From Desulfobacteraceae bacterium (lineage in GTDB: Bacteria; Desulfobacterota; Desulfobacteria; Desulfobacterales; Desulfobacteraceae), in NCBI GenBank assembly GCA_003354055.1, contig PIVQ01000103.1, forward strand, positions 1 to 15,281: a stretch of 15,281 bases of DNA. Direction: 5' to 3'. Of the stretch, positions 14,054 to 15,281 are shown in pieces. The translations under genes were made by a program, and so were the position numbers. Position 1 is the first letter of the stretch. The number at the start of each line of letters is the position of its first letter. The notes under the pieces were generated by a model. The model did not search any database. It was not told the origin of the DNA and saw only the letters and a list, made by a program, of their open reading frames with translations.

Positions 14054-14986
14054 ATGGGAAAAATTAAAAACAGGGTGTTTTTGTTGTTGGCTTTTCTATT
14101 AATACTATTAGGTTTTGGGTGTGAAAAAAACAGTGAGTATCAATTTGTAAATCTAAGCGAAAAATTAGAGCCGGAAAAACAAAACTCGTATATGTCAGAT
14201 TCAAAACGACTTCGGGTTGCTGTCGCTGCAATGGTCTCACCAAAAGAAACCCTTGTGTATTATGAAGAACTGTTAAATTATATCGGCCGGGAGGTTGGGT
14301 ATGAGATTATTTTAACCCAACGAAAAACTTACTCGGAAGTGAATGAACTCTTCCCCAAGCGATTAATTGATCTGGCATTTGTTTGTTCCGGTCCCTATGC
14401 AAATGAACAAGAAAAATATAAATTTGAAGGCCTGGCCACACCCATTGTCAGGGGGGAACCATATTATCAATCTTATCTAATTGTGAAAAAAAACTCTTCT
14501 TACAATTCTTTGGAAGATCTTCGAGGGAAAATATTTGCCTTTACTGATCCTGATTCCAATACCGGCACTTTAGTACCCCGTTATTGGTTATTTCAAAAAA
14601 ATGAAACACCTGCATCCTTTTTTGATCGCATCACTTACACCTATAGCCACGACAACTCAATTCTCGCAGTAGCCAAGGGGCTTGTAGATGGGGCTGCTGT
14701 GGATGGACACAAATGGGAATTCTATAATGCGAAAAATCCCTATTTTACATCCAAAACCCGTGTAATTAAAAAATCAGATAACTTTGGAAGCCCTCCTTTG
14801 GTTGCCTCTTCATTTTTAAACCCTCAATTAAAAACAAAAATTCAAAATATCGTATTAACTATGCATAAAACTGATGATGGTGGAAAAATACTTGAAAATT
14901 TAATGATAGATCGGTTTAAGTCACCAAAAGAAGAGTGGTACAAAAACGTTCAAGCAATGTATTCAAAGGTTCGTCAAACACAGTGA
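14054..14986 (+). CDS. PhnD-family periplasmic oxyanion-binding lipoprotein, probable sensor component
   Basis: A 310-residue substrate-binding protein of the phosphate/phosphite/phosphonate (PhnD) type. It has a hydrophobic signal (VFLLLAFLLILLGFGC) with a candidate lipid-anchored Cys23, then LRVAVAAMVSPKETLVYYEELLNYI, a region typical of the N-terminal lobe, IDLAFVCSGPYAN, and LEDLRGKIFAFTDPDSNTGTLVPRYWL, the usual ligand-loop block. Cys111 in VCSGPY is the only cysteine of the mature protein besides Cys23. No ABC permease or ATPase follows; instead a membrane sensor begins 11 nt downstream. That arrangement resembles AioX/ArxX-type proteins that present arsenite or related oxyanions to a kinase, and the PhnD-like domain of TtrS. 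The ligand is therefore likely the substrate or product of the divergent reductase. ATG 14054 is preceded by a weak AGGGTG. Confidence 0.85.
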   Translation: MGKIKNRVFLLLAFLLILLGFGCEKNSEYQFVNLSEKLEPEKQNSYMSDSKRLRVAVAAMVSPKETLVYYEELLNYIGREVGYEIILTQRKTYSEVNELFPKRLIDLAFVCSGPYANEQEKYKFEGLATPIVRGEPYYQSYLIVKKNSSYNSLEDLRGKIFAFTDPDSNTGTLVPRYWLFQKNETPASFFDRITYTYSHDNSILAVAKGLVDGAAVDGHKWEFYNAKNPYFTSKTRVIKKSDNFGSPPLVASSFLNPQLKTKIQNIVLTMHKTDDGGKILENLMIDRFKSPKEEWYKNVQAMYSKVRQTQ

Positions 14987-14997
14987 TACCTTTTTCA

Positions 14998-15281
14998 ATG
15001 AATATTAAGTTCTTTAAAAGTCTTAAGGGAACGCTTCTTTTGACGATGGCGCTTCTAATTATTTTTACGGGCATAGTTGTTTCCCAGATTGTTATTCGAA
15101 ATTATAGTACAAACCTTTTAACGGGAGCCGTTGCAAGGGCAGAAAATATTGCTCATAAACTGTCTTTAGATGTCACTGATAAGATTCTGGTTAATGATCT
15201 TGTGGCTGTGCAAAAAATATTAGACGATCAATTGCAAAGCGAATCATCAGTTTCATATCTTTTTATTCTCAATAATCAAAA
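14998..15281 (+). CDS. Membrane sensor protein, probable histidine kinase, 3' end cut by window edge
   Basis: From ATG 14998 the frame stays open to the window edge (94 residues, too late-starting for a full gene). The N-terminus is a short basic segment (MNIKFFKSLKG), a transmembrane helix (about 12-33, TLLLTMALLIIFTGIVVSQI) and the start of a helical periplasmic sensor domain (YSTNLLTGAVARAENIAHKL, then VQKILDDQLQS). This is the layout of the first part of a sensor kinase with an extracellular four-helix or Cache-like domain; a chemoreceptor is the alternative. The catalytic part is outside the window. It lies 11 nt after the binding-protein stop with no strong Shine-Dalgarno, so coupled translation is likely. 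Its expected job is to read the ligand state of that protein and signal to a sigma-54 activator. Confidence 0.6.
   Translation, partial: MNIKFFKSLKGTLLLTMALLIIFTGIVVSQIVIRNYSTNLLTGAVARAENIAHKLSLDVTDKILVNDLVAVQKILDDQLQSESSVSYLFILNNQ

Overview
The window looks like a chromosome segment of an anaerobic, respiring Deltaproteobacterium (Desulfobacterota), probably a Desulfobacteraceae-type sulfate reducer. The lineage is inferred from gene content (Tat-exported molybdoenzyme with NrfD partner, FmdE and MoeA-like accessory genes, sigma-54 promoters, a 7TMR-DISM kinase) and moderate-to-low GC. No rRNA, tRNA, CRISPR array or insertion sequence was seen.

Left part (1-5965, all plus strand), a set of unrelated small units: the 3' part of an extended-SDR (epimerase-like) gene; a NarL/LuxR-type response regulator broken by a single-base frameshift between receiver and HTH; a 7TMR-DISM/HisKA_3 sensor kinase that appears to have lost its signal peptide through a second frameshift; a small exported protein of unknown function followed by a good terminator; an orphan STAS (anti-sigma antagonist) protein; and a yhhQ-type queuosine-precursor transporter preceded by a preQ1-I riboswitch that overlaps its Shine-Dalgarno.

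Right part (6128-15281), the centre of interest: a divergent respiratory and regulatory locus. On the minus strand, one probable operon runs from a degenerate receiver protein through a molybdopterin catalytic subunit (arrA-like), a four-cluster ferredoxin subunit (arrB), an NrfD-type membrane subunit (arrC), a TorD-like chaperone (arrD), an FmdE-like protein and a MoeA-like protein with a Cys-rich tail. The catalytic subunit carries the (R/K)GRY signature and a set of active-site residues at the spacing I remember for the respiratory arsenate reductase ArrA, so arsenate respiration is the best hypothesis; a related oxyanion (antimonate, tetrathionate, other) is not excluded.

Divergently, a PhnD-family lipoprotein and the start of a membrane sensor protein (probably a histidine kinase) form a likely oxyanion-sensing module. 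The ~500 bp between the two transcripts holds two facing -24/-12 (sigma-54) promoters with the same TGGCATA-N4-TTGCT core, and between them a cluster of TCCG/CGGA inverted repeats that look like shared upstream activator sites. The picture is of a ligand-sensing two-component system driving both itself and the reductase operon through an NtrC-type activator, which would be encoded beyond the right edge.
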